The notes: generated from the sequence alone by a model not told the origin. A DNA stretch of 64,000 nt from Qaidamihabitans albus (GCF_016464705.1 NZ_JAEHOB010000006.1:248001-312000); one strand, 5' to 3'. Positions 1 through 8,518 are shown, counted from the stretch's first letter. Translations and numbers: made by a program.

Positions 1-118
1 GGGCGGCCGGGGGCGGGGTTTCGTCGTCGCGGTCCCACAGCAGCAGCACCGCCACGACGGCCACGGCGGCGAACACGGCTACCGCGGCCAGCAGCTGGCG
101 GACGTGCTTGCTCGGCAT
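1..118 (-). CDS. Membrane-anchored protein, N-terminal fragment (cut by window edge)
   Basis: Only the first 39 codons are present. The protein starts MPSKHVRQLLAAVAVFAAVAV, so a short basic head is followed by one hydrophobic segment (about residues 8-27) and then an acidic, proline-rich stretch (WDRDDETPPP). This looks like a single-pass membrane anchor or uncleaved signal sequence with the rest of the protein outside the cell. A GAGAGG Shine-Dalgarno sits just upstream of the ATG. No family can be named from this fragment. Confidence 0.55.
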   Translation of the reverse strand, partial: MPSKHVRQLLAAVAVFAAVAVVAVLLLWDRDDETPPPAA

Positions 119-210
119 GTCACCACCCTCTCCGGCTCGTCCGGCCACCTCCCTTACTAGTGGATCACGTCCGGGCCCGCAGCGGGCAGTGCCAATCGGG
201 GCCGATCGCG

Positions 211-1233
211 CTACGGCACGAGCACAGCGGCACCGTTCACCCCGTCGGCGGCCAGGTCCGCCAGCGCGCGGTCGGCGGCGTCCAGCGGGTAGGAGGTCGT
301 GCTGACCCGAAGCCGGTGCCGCGCCGCGAACCCCAGGAACTGCCGCGCGTCCTCGCGCGTGTTCGCGGTGACACTGCGCAGCTGGCGCTCCTGGAAAAGG
401 TGCCGGCCGTAGTTCAGCGGCGGGATGTCGGAAAGATGGATGCCCGCGATCGCCAGCGTCCCTCCGCCGTCCAGCGCGGCGAGCGCAGGTGGCACCAGCT
501 CGCCGACCGGGGCGAACAGGATCGCCGCGTCGAGCGGCTCGGGCGGCGGGTCGGCCGCGCCCTGCGCCGACGCTGCGCCCAGCTCGCGGGCCAGCTCGGC
601 GGCCCGCTCGCTGCGGGTCATCACGTGCACGCGCATTCCCTCGGCCAGCGCCACCTGCGCGGCGAGGTGCCCGCTGGCACCGAACCCGTAGATGCCGACC
701 CGGCCGCCTGCGGGTGGCTCCGCGCGGCGCAGTGCGCGGTAGCCGATGATGCCGGCACACAGCAGAGGCGCCAGCTCGGCGTCGGTGTAGCCGTCCGGCA
801 GCGGGTGCGCGTACGCCGCCGGCACGGTGGTGAACTCCGCATAGCCGCCGTCCGCGTCCCAGCCCGTGTACACCGAGTCCGGGCAGAGGTTCTCGGCGCC
901 ACGCTCGCAGAAGCGGCAGTGCCCGCAGGTGCCGCGCAGCCAGGCCACCCCCACCCGGTCGCCGACCGCGAATCCGGGCGCTGCCGCCGGATCGACGGCG
1001 ACGACCTCGCCGACCACCTCGTGCCCCGGCGTGACCGCCTGCCGGTGCACCGGCAGGTCCCCTTCCGACACGTGCAGGTCGGTGCGGCACACACCGCACA
1101 CCAGTACGCGCAGCAGCAGCTCGCCCGCTGCGGGCTCCGGCACCGGCGTGGTGCGCAGTTCCAGCGGCCCGGTGGCGATGGGGCCGGGCCGGACGACGTG
1201 CCAGGCACGCATCACCGGATCATGGGCGCTCAT
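211..1233 (-). CDS. Zinc-dependent alcohol dehydrogenase (AdhA-like, MDR superfamily)
   Basis: A 340-residue medium-chain dehydrogenase expected to interconvert alcohols and aldehydes with NAD(P). The GroES-like half shows [16 protein letters not shown] with the catalytic Cys, GHEVVGEV with the zinc His-Glu, and four structural-zinc cysteines in [17 protein letters not shown]. The Rossmann motif is [11 protein letters not shown]. The ATG at 1233 is chosen because GGGGAGGA lies just upstream; a longer in-frame start at 1260 has no such site. It is divergent from the DoxX-like gene. In other actinobacteria this type of ADH often lies in hypoxia (DosR-type) islands, which fits the neighbours here. 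Confidence 0.88.
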   Translation of the reverse strand: MSAHDPVMRAWHVVRPGPIATGPLELRTTPVPEPAAGELLLRVLVCGVCRTDLHVSEGDLPVHRQAVTPGHEVVGEVVAVDPAAAPGFAVGDRVGVAWLRGTCGHCRFCERGAENLCPDSVYTGWDADGGYAEFTTVPAAYAHPLPDGYTDAELAPLLCAGIIGYRALRRAEPPAGGRVGIYGFGASGHLAAQVALAEGMRVHVMTRSERAAELARELGAASAQGAADPPPEPLDAAILFAPVGELVPPALAALDGGGTLAIAGIHLSDIPPLNYGRHLFQERQLRSVTANTREDARQFLGFAARHRLRVSTTSYPLDAADRALADLAADGVNGAAVLVP

Positions 1234-1314
1234 CGCATCCTCCCCTTCGGATGTCCTCACCGGACACTACGACGTCCGCGGTTCCCGCACCGGTGACGAT
1301 CGCCTCGCCATCGT

Positions 1315-1328
1315 GGGCACTTCGGCCC
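1315..1328. promoter_or_regulatory. Possible DosR/DevR-like box between ADH and DoxX-like genes
   Basis: The 14-mer GGGCACTTCGGCCC lies in the divergent intergenic region. It keeps the outer GGG...CCC spacing of the better GGGAC boxes at 4933 and 2839, but deviates at positions 4-5. It could serve either gene. This is a weak match and its role is inferred only from the island context. Confidence 0.3.
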
Positions 1329-1401
1329 CAGTAGCCGCGCGGCGACGACACGACACTGGAGGTGACGAGACGTCGACAACGAACGAGGAATGGAGCGCAC
1401 C

Positions 1402-2013
1402 ATGTCTCTCCGAGAGCAGAGCCGGACCGAGGGCTCGATGCAGATTCCACCGCAACGGGCCGCGGAGACGGCGCCCGTGCACGGTGCCGTGATGACGACG
1501 ACGGCCGGAATGCTCGTCGCCACCCTCCGGATCGCCACGGGCCTGGTGTTCCTGTGGGCCTTCCTGGACAAGACGTTCGGCTGGGGCTACGCCACGGCCG
1601 CCGACAAGGCATGGGTCAACGGCGGCTCGCCGACCGAGGGGTTCCTGAGCCGCGTCGAGGTGGGGCCGTTCGCGGAGACGCTGCGGTCGTGGGCGGGCGC
1701 GGGCTGGGCCGACTGGCTGTTCATGCTCGGCCTCGGGGGCATCGCCGTGGCCCTGCTGCTCGGCGTGTGCCTGCGGCTCGCGGCGGTCGCCGGAACCGTG
1801 ATGATGCTGCTCATGTGGGCGGCCGAATGGCCGCTCGACCGGGTCACCGAGGCCGGCGAGCCCACGATGTCCACCAACCCGCTCATCGAGTACCACATCA
1901 TCTACGCGCTGGTGCTGATCGTGCTGGCGGCCGTGTACGCCGGCAACACGTGGGGCCTCGGCCGGCGGTGGGCCGACCTCGGCTTCGTGCGGCGGAACCA
2001 CTGGCTGCGCTGA
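1402..2013 (+). CDS. DoxX-family membrane protein
   Basis: A 203-residue protein with a polar head and about four membrane segments: VATLRIATGLVFLWAFLDK, LFMLGLGGIAVALLLGVCL, VAGTVMMLLMWAAEW and IYALVLIVLAAVYAG. The pattern RxxxGLxFLWAxLDK resembles DoxX/TQO small-subunit-like proteins, which are linked to quinone-coupled redox chemistry; a specific role is not visible. The ATG at 1402 follows GGAG at good spacing, whereas the ATG at 1390 is too close to its GAGG. It is divergent from ADH and convergent with the Rv1733c-like gene. Confidence 0.75.
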   Translation: MSLREQSRTEGSMQIPPQRAAETAPVHGAVMTTTAGMLVATLRIATGLVFLWAFLDKTFGWGYATAADKAWVNGGSPTEGFLSRVEVGPFAETLRSWAGAGWADWLFMLGLGGIAVALLLGVCLRLAAVAGTVMMLLMWAAEWPLDRVTEAGEPTMSTNPLIEYHIIYALVLIVLAAVYAGNTWGLGRRWADLGFVRRNHWLR

Positions 2014-2020
2014 ATGGCGA

Positions 2021-2050
2021 GGGTGCGTGGCCGGCGGCCGCGCACCCTTT
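2021..2050. terminator. Bidirectional intrinsic terminator
   Basis: The stem GGGTGCG (2021-2027) pairs with CGCACCC (2041-2047). Inside it GGCCG and CGGCC extend the stem, and TTT follows on the plus strand. It lies 8 nt after the DoxX-like stop and before the end of the convergent Rv1733c-like gene, so it can serve both. Confidence 0.75.
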
Positions 2051-2064
2051 CCCTGTGCGGTGGT

Positions 2065-2652
2065 TCAGCTGCGGGACCACTCCCGCTCCACGCGGGCCCA
2101 CTCCTGGGCCCAGCGCTGCGCGTGCGAGCGGGTCACGAGCAGGCGGGCGACGCCGAACACGACGCCACAAAGGACGGTGAAGCCGAGCCAGATCGTCAGC
2201 CCGGCACCGACCCCCTCGAACGCCGCACCGGCCGTCGTGGTGGGCGCGCCCGTCACCGCGCCGGACCGATCCACCCAGACGGTGACCTCCGTGCCCTCGG
2301 TCGCTCCCGAGTACGCGGGCACCTGGCCGGTGTGCTCGGTGCCGTCGGGCAGTGTCCAGCGCGCCGGTACGTGCGGCGGCCGTGCGGCCGGCGCTCCCAT
2401 GCTCATCAGAGCGTCGGCGAGCAGCTCCGCCGTGACCTGCTCCCGCGAGGCGGACTCCGCGCGCGCCGCATCGAGCCTGCTGGTATAGGTCTCGGAGCCG
2501 ATCGCGGCGGCGACCGGGATCGCCAGCAAGGCGAGCAGCACGAGGACGACGAGCAACCGGGCCTCGAACCGGTCGCTGGGCCTGGCCAGGGGGTTGCGGC
2601 CGGGCCGCAGGAGACGCCACCAGCGCCCGATCCGGGTATCAGGTGAACGCAT
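2065..2652 (-). CDS. Rv1733c-family membrane protein
   Basis: A 195-residue protein with two membrane segments: RLLVVLVLLALLAIPVAAAIG (about residues 32-52) and GLTIWLGFTVLCGVVFGVARL near the C-terminus. An extracytoplasmic domain of about 100 residues lies between them, containing TEVTVWVDRSGAVTGAP. This two-TM architecture and the WVD..G motif match the Mycobacterium Rv1733c family, a DosR-regulon member of unknown biochemical role. The ATG at 2652 is 9 nt from AGGAGG; the GTG at 2658 is too close. It is convergent with the DoxX-like gene and divergent from the alpha/beta hydrolase. Confidence 0.78.
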   Translation of the reverse strand: MRSPDTRIGRWWRLLRPGRNPLARPSDRFEARLLVVLVLLALLAIPVAAAIGSETYTSRLDAARAESASREQVTAELLADALMSMGAPAARPPHVPARWTLPDGTEHTGQVPAYSGATEGTEVTVWVDRSGAVTGAPTTTAGAAFEGVGAGLTIWLGFTVLCGVVFGVARLLVTRSHAQRWAQEWARVEREWSRS

Positions 2653-2958
2653 CGCCACCGACCTCCTTCACACGCTCCCCGGCGGAGCCCTCGACCGGAT
2701 TCGCCCCGGTAAGCCGATGCGAGTCATTATCCCGAAGGAGGCGGGGGTGGTTTCAACGTGACCTGGTACTGGGAAAACCCAGGAGTCGGTGATCAACAGG
2801 CAGGCGCCCGTCGCTGCCGAGATGCGCCTCGGTCCCGTGGGACGGTGTCCCCGCCCCCTCGAAACGTCCTGCTGGCGAGCGATGAGTTCGCGGGCCCGCC
2901 GGAGTCCTACCCCCGTCACCGCGACCGCGGCGACGACTCGAGGAAGGAATCACCGGCC
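2653..2958. promoter_or_regulatory. Divergent promoter region (306 bp) with a GGGAC-type palindrome
   Basis: This is the gap between the Rv1733c-like gene (minus) and the alpha/beta hydrolase (plus). It contains GGGACGGTGTCCCC at 2839-2852, close to the DosR/DevR consensus (GGGAC-N4-GNCCC), and a second inverted repeat, CTGGG-AAAA-CCCAG, at 2769-2782. No coding potential with good context was seen. Regulation of both neighbours by a DevR-type factor is an inference. Confidence 0.45.
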
Positions 2959-3786
2959 ATGACTACCAACCACACCATCAAGGTCCCCGGCGCGCGCCTG
3001 CACTACGAGGTCCGCGGCTCGGGACCGCTGCTGCTCGTCATGGGATCCCCGATGGACGCCGCGGCGTTCGCGCCGCTGGCCGACGCGCTCGCCGGCGACC
3101 ACACCGTCGTCACCCACGACCCGCGGGGCATCTCGGGCAGTGCTCTCGACGACCCCACGCAGGATTCGACGCCCGAGCTGCGAGCGGACGACGTCGCCGC
3201 GCTGCTCGACGCCCTCGGGGAAGGGTCCGCCGACGTCTTCGGCAGCAGCGGGGGCGCGGTGACGGGGCTCGCCCTGGCTGCGCGGCACCCCGGAAGGGTA
3301 CGCACGCTCGTCGCCCACGAGCCGCCGCTGCTGGAGCTGCTACCCGACGCCGCCGAGCGGCGCGCCGAGACCGAGGACCTGATCGAGACGTTCCACCGCG
3401 ACGGTGTGGCGGCCGCATGGGGCAAGTTCATGGCCAACGCCGGATTCGGCGAGGGGGATGGCGGTGCTGGCGGGACACCCGCCGAGGCCCCCGATGAGCC
3501 TTCACTCCAGGACCTCGCCAACAGCGCCCGCTTCTTCGCGCACGAGCTCCGGGGCACCACCCGCTACGTGTCCGACATCGACGCGCTGACGAAGGGCGCG
3601 GCCCGCGTCGTCGTCGGCATCGGTGCCGCCTCGGGCGACCTGAGCACGTACCGGACCTCGATGGCACTCGCCGACCTGCTCGGCACGGCACCGGTCGAGT
3701 TCCCCGGCGACCACGGCGGCTTCATCGGGCAGCCCGCCGAGTTCGCCGACGTCCTGCGGAAGACGCTGGCGCCGCTGCTCCGGTGA
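2959..3786 (+). CDS. Alpha/beta hydrolase
   Basis: A 275-residue single-domain alpha/beta-hydrolase. The oxyanion region is LLVMGSPMDAAAF, the nucleophile elbow GSSGGAVTG places Ser near residue 102, and the C-terminal catalytic His lies in FPGDHGGFIGQP. The acid residue is probably an Asp between them. No signal peptide is seen, so it is cytosolic, and the substrate is unknown. The ATG at 2959 follows GAGGAAGGAAT; an upstream extension in frame reads through non-coding sequence. The gene ends at a strong hairpin shared with the universal stress protein gene. Confidence 0.85.
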   Translation: MTTNHTIKVPGARLHYEVRGSGPLLLVMGSPMDAAAFAPLADALAGDHTVVTHDPRGISGSALDDPTQDSTPELRADDVAALLDALGEGSADVFGSSGGAVTGLALAARHPGRVRTLVAHEPPLLELLPDAAERRAETEDLIETFHRDGVAAAWGKFMANAGFGEGDGGAGGTPAEAPDEPSLQDLANSARFFAHELRGTTRYVSDIDALTKGAARVVVGIGAASGDLSTYRTSMALADLLGTAPVEFPGDHGGFIGQPAEFADVLRKTLAPLLR

Positions 3787-3828
3787 GCGGCCCGCCCGCC
3801 GATGCCGTGGCGCGTCACGGTGACGACA

Positions 3829-3861
3829 GTGTCCGGCCGGGCCACCGGACCGGCCGGACAC
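3829..3861. terminator. Strong hairpin between convergent genes
   Basis: Perfect 12-bp arms, GTGTCCGGCCGG (3829-3840) and CCGGCCGGACAC (3850-3861), enclose a 9-nt loop between the stop of the alpha/beta hydrolase and the stop of the universal stress protein. There is no clear U tract, as is usual in GC-rich actinomycetes. The symmetric position suggests a bidirectional terminator. Confidence 0.75.
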
Positions 3862-3865
3862 GCGG

Positions 3866-4852
3866 TCAGCGGGGCGACCGGACGACGGCCACCGGGCAGG
3901 GCGCATGGTGCAGCAGCGTCCTGCTGGTCGAGCCAAGCAGGATACCCGCGACCGGACCGTGCCCGTGCGATCCGACGACGATCAGTTGCGCGTGCCGGGC
4001 GGCGCCGAGCAGGGCGTCGGCCGCCCGGTCCGCCCGCACCACGGCCTCGCTCACCTCGACGTCGGGGTACTTCTCCCGCCAGCCGGTCAGCTCCTGCCGC
4101 AAAGAGTGCGTCTCCGCTTCGCCGATGGCCTCGACCTCGCCGCGCTCGGCGAGGCCGTCCCAGGCCGCGTCGGCTGAGGGAACGCGCCACGCACGGACGG
4201 CGATCAGCCGGGCGCGCCTGGCGGCGGCCTGGTCGAAGGCGAACGACAGCACCTCGCCGCTCGTCGCCGAGGCGTCCACGCCGACGACCACATGACCGCC
4301 GTCCGCGGTCACCGTGCCCTCCCGCACCACGACCACCGGACTGTGCGCGTGCGCCGCGCTCGCCATGGCGACCGAGCCTACGAGCATCCGGCGGAAACCA
4401 CCGAGACCGCGCGATCCCACGGCGAGCATCCGGGCGCCCGCGGACTCCTCGACGAGAACGTCGACGACCCGGCCGACGCGGACGTCCCAGTCGACGTCCA
4501 CGCCCGGAGCAGCCTCGGCGGCGTCCGCGGCCGCCTCCCGCAGCCACTCGTGTCCCGACTCGACCAGCGCGTCCTCATAGCTCCGGGGCAGCGGTGTGCG
4601 CGCCCGCGGGTTGAATGGCGGCAGGTCGCAGACATGCGTCAGCCGCAGCGGGGCGCCGAGACGGGCGGCCTCCCGCGCCGCCCACCGCGTCGCCTCCCGC
4701 GCGGCGGCCGAGCCGTCCACGGCGACCACCACGGGCCGCGATCGCGCGCCGTCCTCCTGCGCCGGTTCCGTGCTGCCACGGCTGCCCCGCTCCCGCTCCG
4801 AGTACAGAGCGGCCGCGACGGTGTTGTAGATCGCCCGGTCCACGTCCCTCAT
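3866..4852 (-). CDS. Tandem-domain universal stress protein
   Basis: A 328-residue protein with two UspA domains (about residues 40-180 and 190-328) after a 38-residue head. Each has the ATP-binding signature: GSRGLGGFRRMLVGS in the first and GSHGHGPVAGILLGS in the second. The beta-1 strands are VVVAVDGS and VVVGVDAS. Tandem USPs of this type are a hallmark of DosR-controlled dormancy regulons. The ATG at 4852 follows AGGAAGGAAAG. Two GGGAC boxes lie 60-95 nt upstream, supporting control by a DevR-like response regulator. Confidence 0.9.
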   Translation of the reverse strand: MRDVDRAIYNTVAAALYSERERGSRGSTEPAQEDGARSRPVVVAVDGSAAAREATRWAAREAARLGAPLRLTHVCDLPPFNPRARTPLPRSYEDALVESGHEWLREAAADAAEAAPGVDVDWDVRVGRVVDVLVEESAGARMLAVGSRGLGGFRRMLVGSVAMASAAHAHSPVVVVREGTVTADGGHVVVGVDASATSGEVLSFAFDQAAARRARLIAVRAWRVPSADAAWDGLAERGEVEAIGEAETHSLRQELTGWREKYPDVEVSEAVVRADRAADALLGAARHAQLIVVGSHGHGPVAGILLGSTSRTLLHHAPCPVAVVRSPR

Positions 4853-4911
4853 TGGTCTTTCCTTCCTCGCTCGATGACTCCACGATTCCGGGTGAGCGCG
4901 TCCGGCGAGAC

Positions 4912-4947
4912 GGGACAAGGGTCGCTGTCGAGGGGACCAAGGTCCCC
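4912..4947 (-). promoter_or_regulatory. Paired DosR/DevR-like boxes upstream of the USP gene
   Basis: A perfect 16-bp palindrome, GGGGACC-AA-GGTCCCC (4932-4947), is accompanied 21 bp away by a degenerate copy, GGGACAAGGGTCGC (4912-4925). Paired boxes about two helical turns apart are typical of DosR/DevR-type promoters. The pair lies 60-95 nt upstream of the USP ATG, within the gap after the acetyltransferase gene. The sequence is seen directly; the regulator is inferred, since no DevR gene is in the window. Confidence 0.6.
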
Positions 4948-4968
4948 GGCGCGGCCCTGCTTTCGGCT

Positions 4969-7620
4969 TCAGGACCTGAGAGAGCGCAGGAACGGGTCCC
5001 CCGCCAGGCACCGGCGCGCGCGCACGCGGCTGTCCAGCACGATGCAGTCTCGTCCGGTGGCGACGAGCGGGTTGAGATCGAGCTCGGCCACCTCGGGGAT
5101 GGCCTCCGCGAGCGCCCCGAGGCGCAGCAGGACGTCGCGCACGGCCCCCACCGGCAGTCCGGCGGCGAGCCGCGGCGACGAGCGGAGCCCGCCGATCAGG
5201 CGATCGGCGTCGCGCTCGGTCAGCGGCGCGAGCCGCGCGGCCCGGTCGGCGATGAGGTCCGTGTCGACACCGCCGAGCCCGAAGACGACCAGCGGACCGA
5301 ACACGTCGTCGGAGCTGATACCGGCGAGCAGTTCCCGGCCGCGTGGCGCCATCGGCTGCACCACCACACCCCGCAGTGCGGTACCGAACCGCTCCCGGAA
5401 ACCGGCCACGGTGCCACGGACCCCCGCCGCGTCGCGCACGTCGAGCACCACACCACCACCCGCGCTCTTGTGCAGCAAGCCCTCGGCACTCGCCTTGACC
5501 GCCACCGGCCCTCCCCCGAACCGGCCGAACAGTTCCACGGCGGCATCCTCGTTGGCGGCGAAACCGGTGGGCACCACCGGAATACCGAAGCAGCCGAGCA
5601 GCTCCGTGGTCTCCTCCGCGCTCAGCCAGCCCTCCCCCGCCTGCCCGGCAAGCCTGCGCCCGATCAGCTCCCTCGCGGCCGGCACATCCAGGCCGGGCAA
5701 CGTGGGCGGTGTCCCCGCCGGCTCGGCCAGCCAGCGGCCGTACCGCGCCAGCCTGCCGAGTGCCTGCGCGGCAGGCTCCGGATCGGCGTAGCTCGGCAGG
5801 CGCCGCCCGCCGTCCGGGGCCGGAACCACGGTCGCCGGCTGGCCGGGACGTACCACCAGAACCGGCTTGCCCAGCCGCGCCGCGCGCCCCGCCAGCCCGG
5901 TCACCGGATCGCCGACGGCGGTGGGCAGGGCGGCGACGATGACCGCGTCCACGGCGTCGTCTGCCGTGACCGCGTCCACGCAGGCGCCGAAGGTCTCCGG
6001 GGACACGGCGGCGGTGGTGTCGACCGGGTTGCGCGTGCTCGCCGGTCCCGGCAGTAACGCGCGCAGCCGCGCCGTCGTCTTCTTGTGAAGTTCGGGCACC
6101 TCGAGTCCGTGCCGGGCGCACGCGTCGACGGCGAGCACTCCGGTGCCGCCCGCGTTGCTGACCACTGCCACCCTGGCGCCCCGGGGCAACGGCTGCCAGC
6201 TCAGCGCGGCCAGCACGGCGAGCAGCTCGCTGACGGTGTCCACCGCAATGACCCCGGCCTGTTCGAACAGCGCGTCCCTGGTGACGGCCGGGGTGGCCGC
6301 GGCCGCGGTGTGCGACGCAGCGGCGCGCTGCGCCAGCTCGGTGCTCGCCGCACGTACCGCGAGCACCGGCTTCTCCCGGGCCAGGCCGCGGGCGAGATGT
6401 CCGAACTTGCGCGGGTTGCCGAACGACTCGAGGTACAGCACCGCCGCCGCGGTCCGCGGGTCGTGCTGCCACCACAGGAGCAGGTCGTTGCCGCTGACGT
6501 CGTGCTTGTCACCCGCCGAGACCAGCGAGGAGACGCCGAGCCCGACCGAGGCCAGCAGCTGGGTGAGCGCGATCGCGATGCCCCCGGACTGGGTCATAAG
6601 CCCGATCTCGCCCGGCGGCACGTCCTCGCGGAGGAACGTGGCGTTCAGCCGCACCTCCGGGTCGGTGTTCGCGATGCCGATGCAGTTGGGCCCGACGACG
6701 CGCAGCCCGTGGCGCCGTACAGCGTCCCGCACGCGCCCGGCCGCGGCCAGGTCGAGCCCCGCGGTGATGATCACGACGGCACGCACGCCCCGGCGGCCGC
6801 AGTCCTCGACGGCATCGGCCACCGAGGCCGCCGGGACGGCGACGACCGCGAGCTCGGGGCAGTCCGGCAGGTCGGCCACCGAAGGGTGGCAGGCGACACC
6901 GACGATCTCCCTGGCGTGCGGGTTGACCGCCTGGAGCCGCCCGGTGAACCCGGCCCGGACGAGATTGCGCAGTACCGCGTGCCCCACCGCGCCCGCGCGC
7001 CGGCTCGCGCCGATCACCGCGACCGAGCGCGGTTCGAGGACGTGTCGCAGGCTGGCCACCTCCGCCACGCCCTCCCTGGCGGTGACGGAGTCGAGGTACC
7101 CCCCGCCGGGGGTGAGCTGCAACGTCACCTCGCGCTCAGCCCCGGTGCCCGTGACGGTCAGCGGCAGGCCGAGGTCGTCCAGCACCCGCAGCATCCGCCT
7201 GTTCTCCGCCGAGACCACGGCGAGCAGTCGCGTGACGCCGTGCCGGCGGGCCGTCGAAACGAGGTCCTCGAACAGCAGGGTGCCGACTCCCCCGGCCTGC
7301 GCCGTGCCGTCCACGACAAGCGCGATCTCGGCCAGCGCCGGATCGGTGAGCACCTCGTAGCTGCCGACCCCGATCAGCACACCTTCGAGGAAGGCGCCGA
7401 CCGCGGCTCTCCGCTCGCCGCCGGCGACGATCCTGCGTGCGAAGGCGTCCAGTGTGGAGGGAAGAGGGCCGAGGAAGCGGAAGTGGGTGTCGCGTTCGGA
7501 CAGACGCCGGTGCAGTGCCGCGACCGCAGCCGCGTCGGCGGGCACCAGCGGAGCGACGAGCACGACCCTGCCGTCGGCGAGCAGGGACCGCCAGCCCGCC
7601 CGTTCGGTGGTCACCGTCAT
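4969..7620 (-). CDS. GNAT plus acyl-CoA synthetase (NDP-forming-like) fusion, PatA-type protein acetyltransferase
   Basis: An 883-residue fusion. An N-terminal GNAT domain (about residues 15-175) is followed by a CoA-binding Rossmann domain starting at RSVAVIGASRRAGAVG, then succinyl-CoA-ligase-like domains with MTQSGG and AASHTAAAA, and a C-terminal ATP-grasp domain (from about residue 660, with PVAVKASAEGLLHKSAGGG). The GNAT-first order is that of actinomycete PatA-type lysine acetyltransferases, which modify acetyl-CoA synthetase; direct acyl-CoA synthetase activity cannot be excluded. The ATG at 7620 overlaps the stop of the upstream CBS gene by 4 nt, so the two are translationally coupled. 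Confidence 0.82.
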   Translation of the reverse strand: MTVTTERAGWRSLLADGRVVLVAPLVPADAAAVAALHRRLSERDTHFRFLGPLPSTLDAFARRIVAGGERRAAVGAFLEGVLIGVGSYEVLTDPALAEIALVVDGTAQAGGVGTLLFEDLVSTARRHGVTRLLAVVSAENRRMLRVLDDLGLPLTVTGTGAEREVTLQLTPGGGYLDSVTAREGVAEVASLRHVLEPRSVAVIGASRRAGAVGHAVLRNLVRAGFTGRLQAVNPHAREIVGVACHPSVADLPDCPELAVVAVPAASVADAVEDCGRRGVRAVVIITAGLDLAAAGRVRDAVRRHGLRVVGPNCIGIANTDPEVRLNATFLREDVPPGEIGLMTQSGGIAIALTQLLASVGLGVSSLVSAGDKHDVSGNDLLLWWQHDPRTAAAVLYLESFGNPRKFGHLARGLAREKPVLAVRAASTELAQRAAASHTAAAATPAVTRDALFEQAGVIAVDTVSELLAVLAALSWQPLPRGARVAVVSNAGGTGVLAVDACARHGLEVPELHKKTTARLRALLPGPASTRNPVDTTAAVSPETFGACVDAVTADDAVDAVIVAALPTAVGDPVTGLAGRAARLGKPVLVVRPGQPATVVPAPDGGRRLPSYADPEPAAQALGRLARYGRWLAEPAGTPPTLPGLDVPAARELIGRRLAGQAGEGWLSAEETTELLGCFGIPVVPTGFAANEDAAVELFGRFGGGPVAVKASAEGLLHKSAGGGVVLDVRDAAGVRGTVAGFRERFGTALRGVVVQPMAPRGRELLAGISSDDVFGPLVVFGLGGVDTDLIADRAARLAPLTERDADRLIGGLRSSPRLAAGLPVGAVRDVLLRLGALAEAIPEVAELDLNPLVATGRDCIVLDSRVRARRCLAGDPFLRSLRS

Positions 7621-8387
7621 GAGCGCATCCGTGCCCGCTTGCCGTCCGGGTGGTCTTTCCACACGTAGTCCAGCCGGTTGCGCACCGCGACGACGCCGGG
7701 TACCTCCCCGGCGAGCCGCCCGGCCAGCGCCGCGTCACTGCTCCGCTCAAGGCGGCCGAGCAGTGTCACGACACCATGTTCGACCGCGATACCCACCGTG
7801 TCGGGCTCCACCCAGAGCACCCGGATGAACACCTCCCGTGCGATGTCGTGCCGGATCTCGTCGTCGGAGCGCAGGTAGCCGCGCAGCAGATCGCGCCGCG
7901 CGAGCACGCCCACGAGCCTGCCACCCGACACCACGAACAGGCGCCGCACACCGCGGCGGTCCAGCTCCCGCGCCGCGGCGGACAGCGGCTCGCCGGCATC
8001 GACCGTCAGTGCCGGAGCGGTCATCAGCTCCCGCGCGCGCGTGCCACCGGCCTTCCGCAGCCGCTCGCGGGTGGTGTGCCGGGCGAAGTGCGCACGCCGG
8101 CCCGCGCGCCCGCTCTCCTCCCGCTTGTGCAGCAGGTCCGCCTCGGACACCACACCGAGGAGGTGTCCCTCGGCGTCCACGACCGGGACGGCGCTTACGG
8201 CCCGGTTGGCGAGCAGCGCCGCGATCTCCTTGTACCCGGTGCCGGGGCCGACGGTGTACGGGTTCGGCGTCATGGCCGTCCGCACGGTGAGCGCCTCCGT
8301 GGCGCCCTCCCCGGGGCATGCGGGGCAGCTCATCGCGTGCCCTCCGAACTCGTCGCCGGAGCCCGTGTCGTTCACCGGTACGTTCAT
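7617..8387 (-). CDS. CBS-domain pair plus BON domain protein
   Basis: A 256-residue cytosolic protein with two CBS motifs (TAMTPNPYTVGPGTGYKEIAALL near residue 37 and ELMTAPALTVDAGEPLSAAA near residue 120) and a C-terminal BON-like segment (VEHGVVTLLGRLERSSDAALAGRL). CBS pairs sense adenylates, and CBS-BON proteins are frequent in mycobacterial and actinomycete hypoxia regulons. The short head has a CPAC motif. The ATG at 8387 follows AGGGAGAAACGTG. It forms a two-gene operon with the acetyltransferase fusion through an ATGA overlap, suggesting nucleotide-dependent control of acetylation. Confidence 0.85.
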   Translation of the reverse strand: MNVPVNDTGSGDEFGGHAMSCPACPGEGATEALTVRTAMTPNPYTVGPGTGYKEIAALLANRAVSAVPVVDAEGHLLGVVSEADLLHKREESGRAGRRAHFARHTTRERLRKAGGTRARELMTAPALTVDAGEPLSAAARELDRRGVRRLFVVSGGRLVGVLARRDLLRGYLRSDDEIRHDIAREVFIRVLWVEPDTVGIAVEHGVVTLLGRLERSSDAALAGRLAGEVPGVVAVRNRLDYVWKDHPDGKRARMRS

Positions 8388-8446
8388 CACGTTTCTCCCT
8401 CGTCCTCGCTGTTTCCGACGATCGCCGAGGCCGGGAGAACCGGGTA

Positions 8447-8482
8447 GGGACCAACTGCCCCGATCAGCGGGACGGTCGGCCC
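8447..8482 (-). promoter_or_regulatory. Paired GGGAC boxes upstream of the CBS-BON operon
   Basis: Two imperfect 14-mers, GGGACCAACTGCCC (8447-8460) and GGGACGGTCGGCCC (8469-8482), are spaced 22 bp start to start. They repeat the paired arrangement in front of the USP gene (21 bp). They lie 60-95 nt upstream of the CBS-BON start. The repeated geometry supports a shared DevR/DosR-type regulator. Confidence 0.5.
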
Positions 8483-8502
8483 GCGCGCGCCGAAGCGGTG
8501 GC

Positions 8503-8518
8503 GTATAGATCGTTATAC
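8503..8518. promoter_or_regulatory. AT-rich inverted repeat upstream of the ABC transporter operon
   Basis: GTATA-GATCGT-TATAC forms an inverted repeat inside an unusually AT-rich island (about 8501-8545) about 90 nt before the substrate-binding protein start. It resembles GntR- or TetR-type operators. No regulator gene is adjacent, so this is only a candidate operator and promoter for the transport operon. Confidence 0.4.

Noticed and set aside
160-1296. Long open frame on the plus strand opposite the zinc ADH
   Set aside because: It is the antisense shadow of a clear dehydrogenase with motifs; its composition is Arg/Gly/Ala-rich without recognisable domains, which is normal for high-GC DNA.
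4853-6475. Upstream extension of the universal stress protein frame to 869 codons
   Set aside because: The first 541 codons lie within the acetyltransferase gene in another frame and show no domain; the ATG at 4852 has its own RBS and starts the USP fold.
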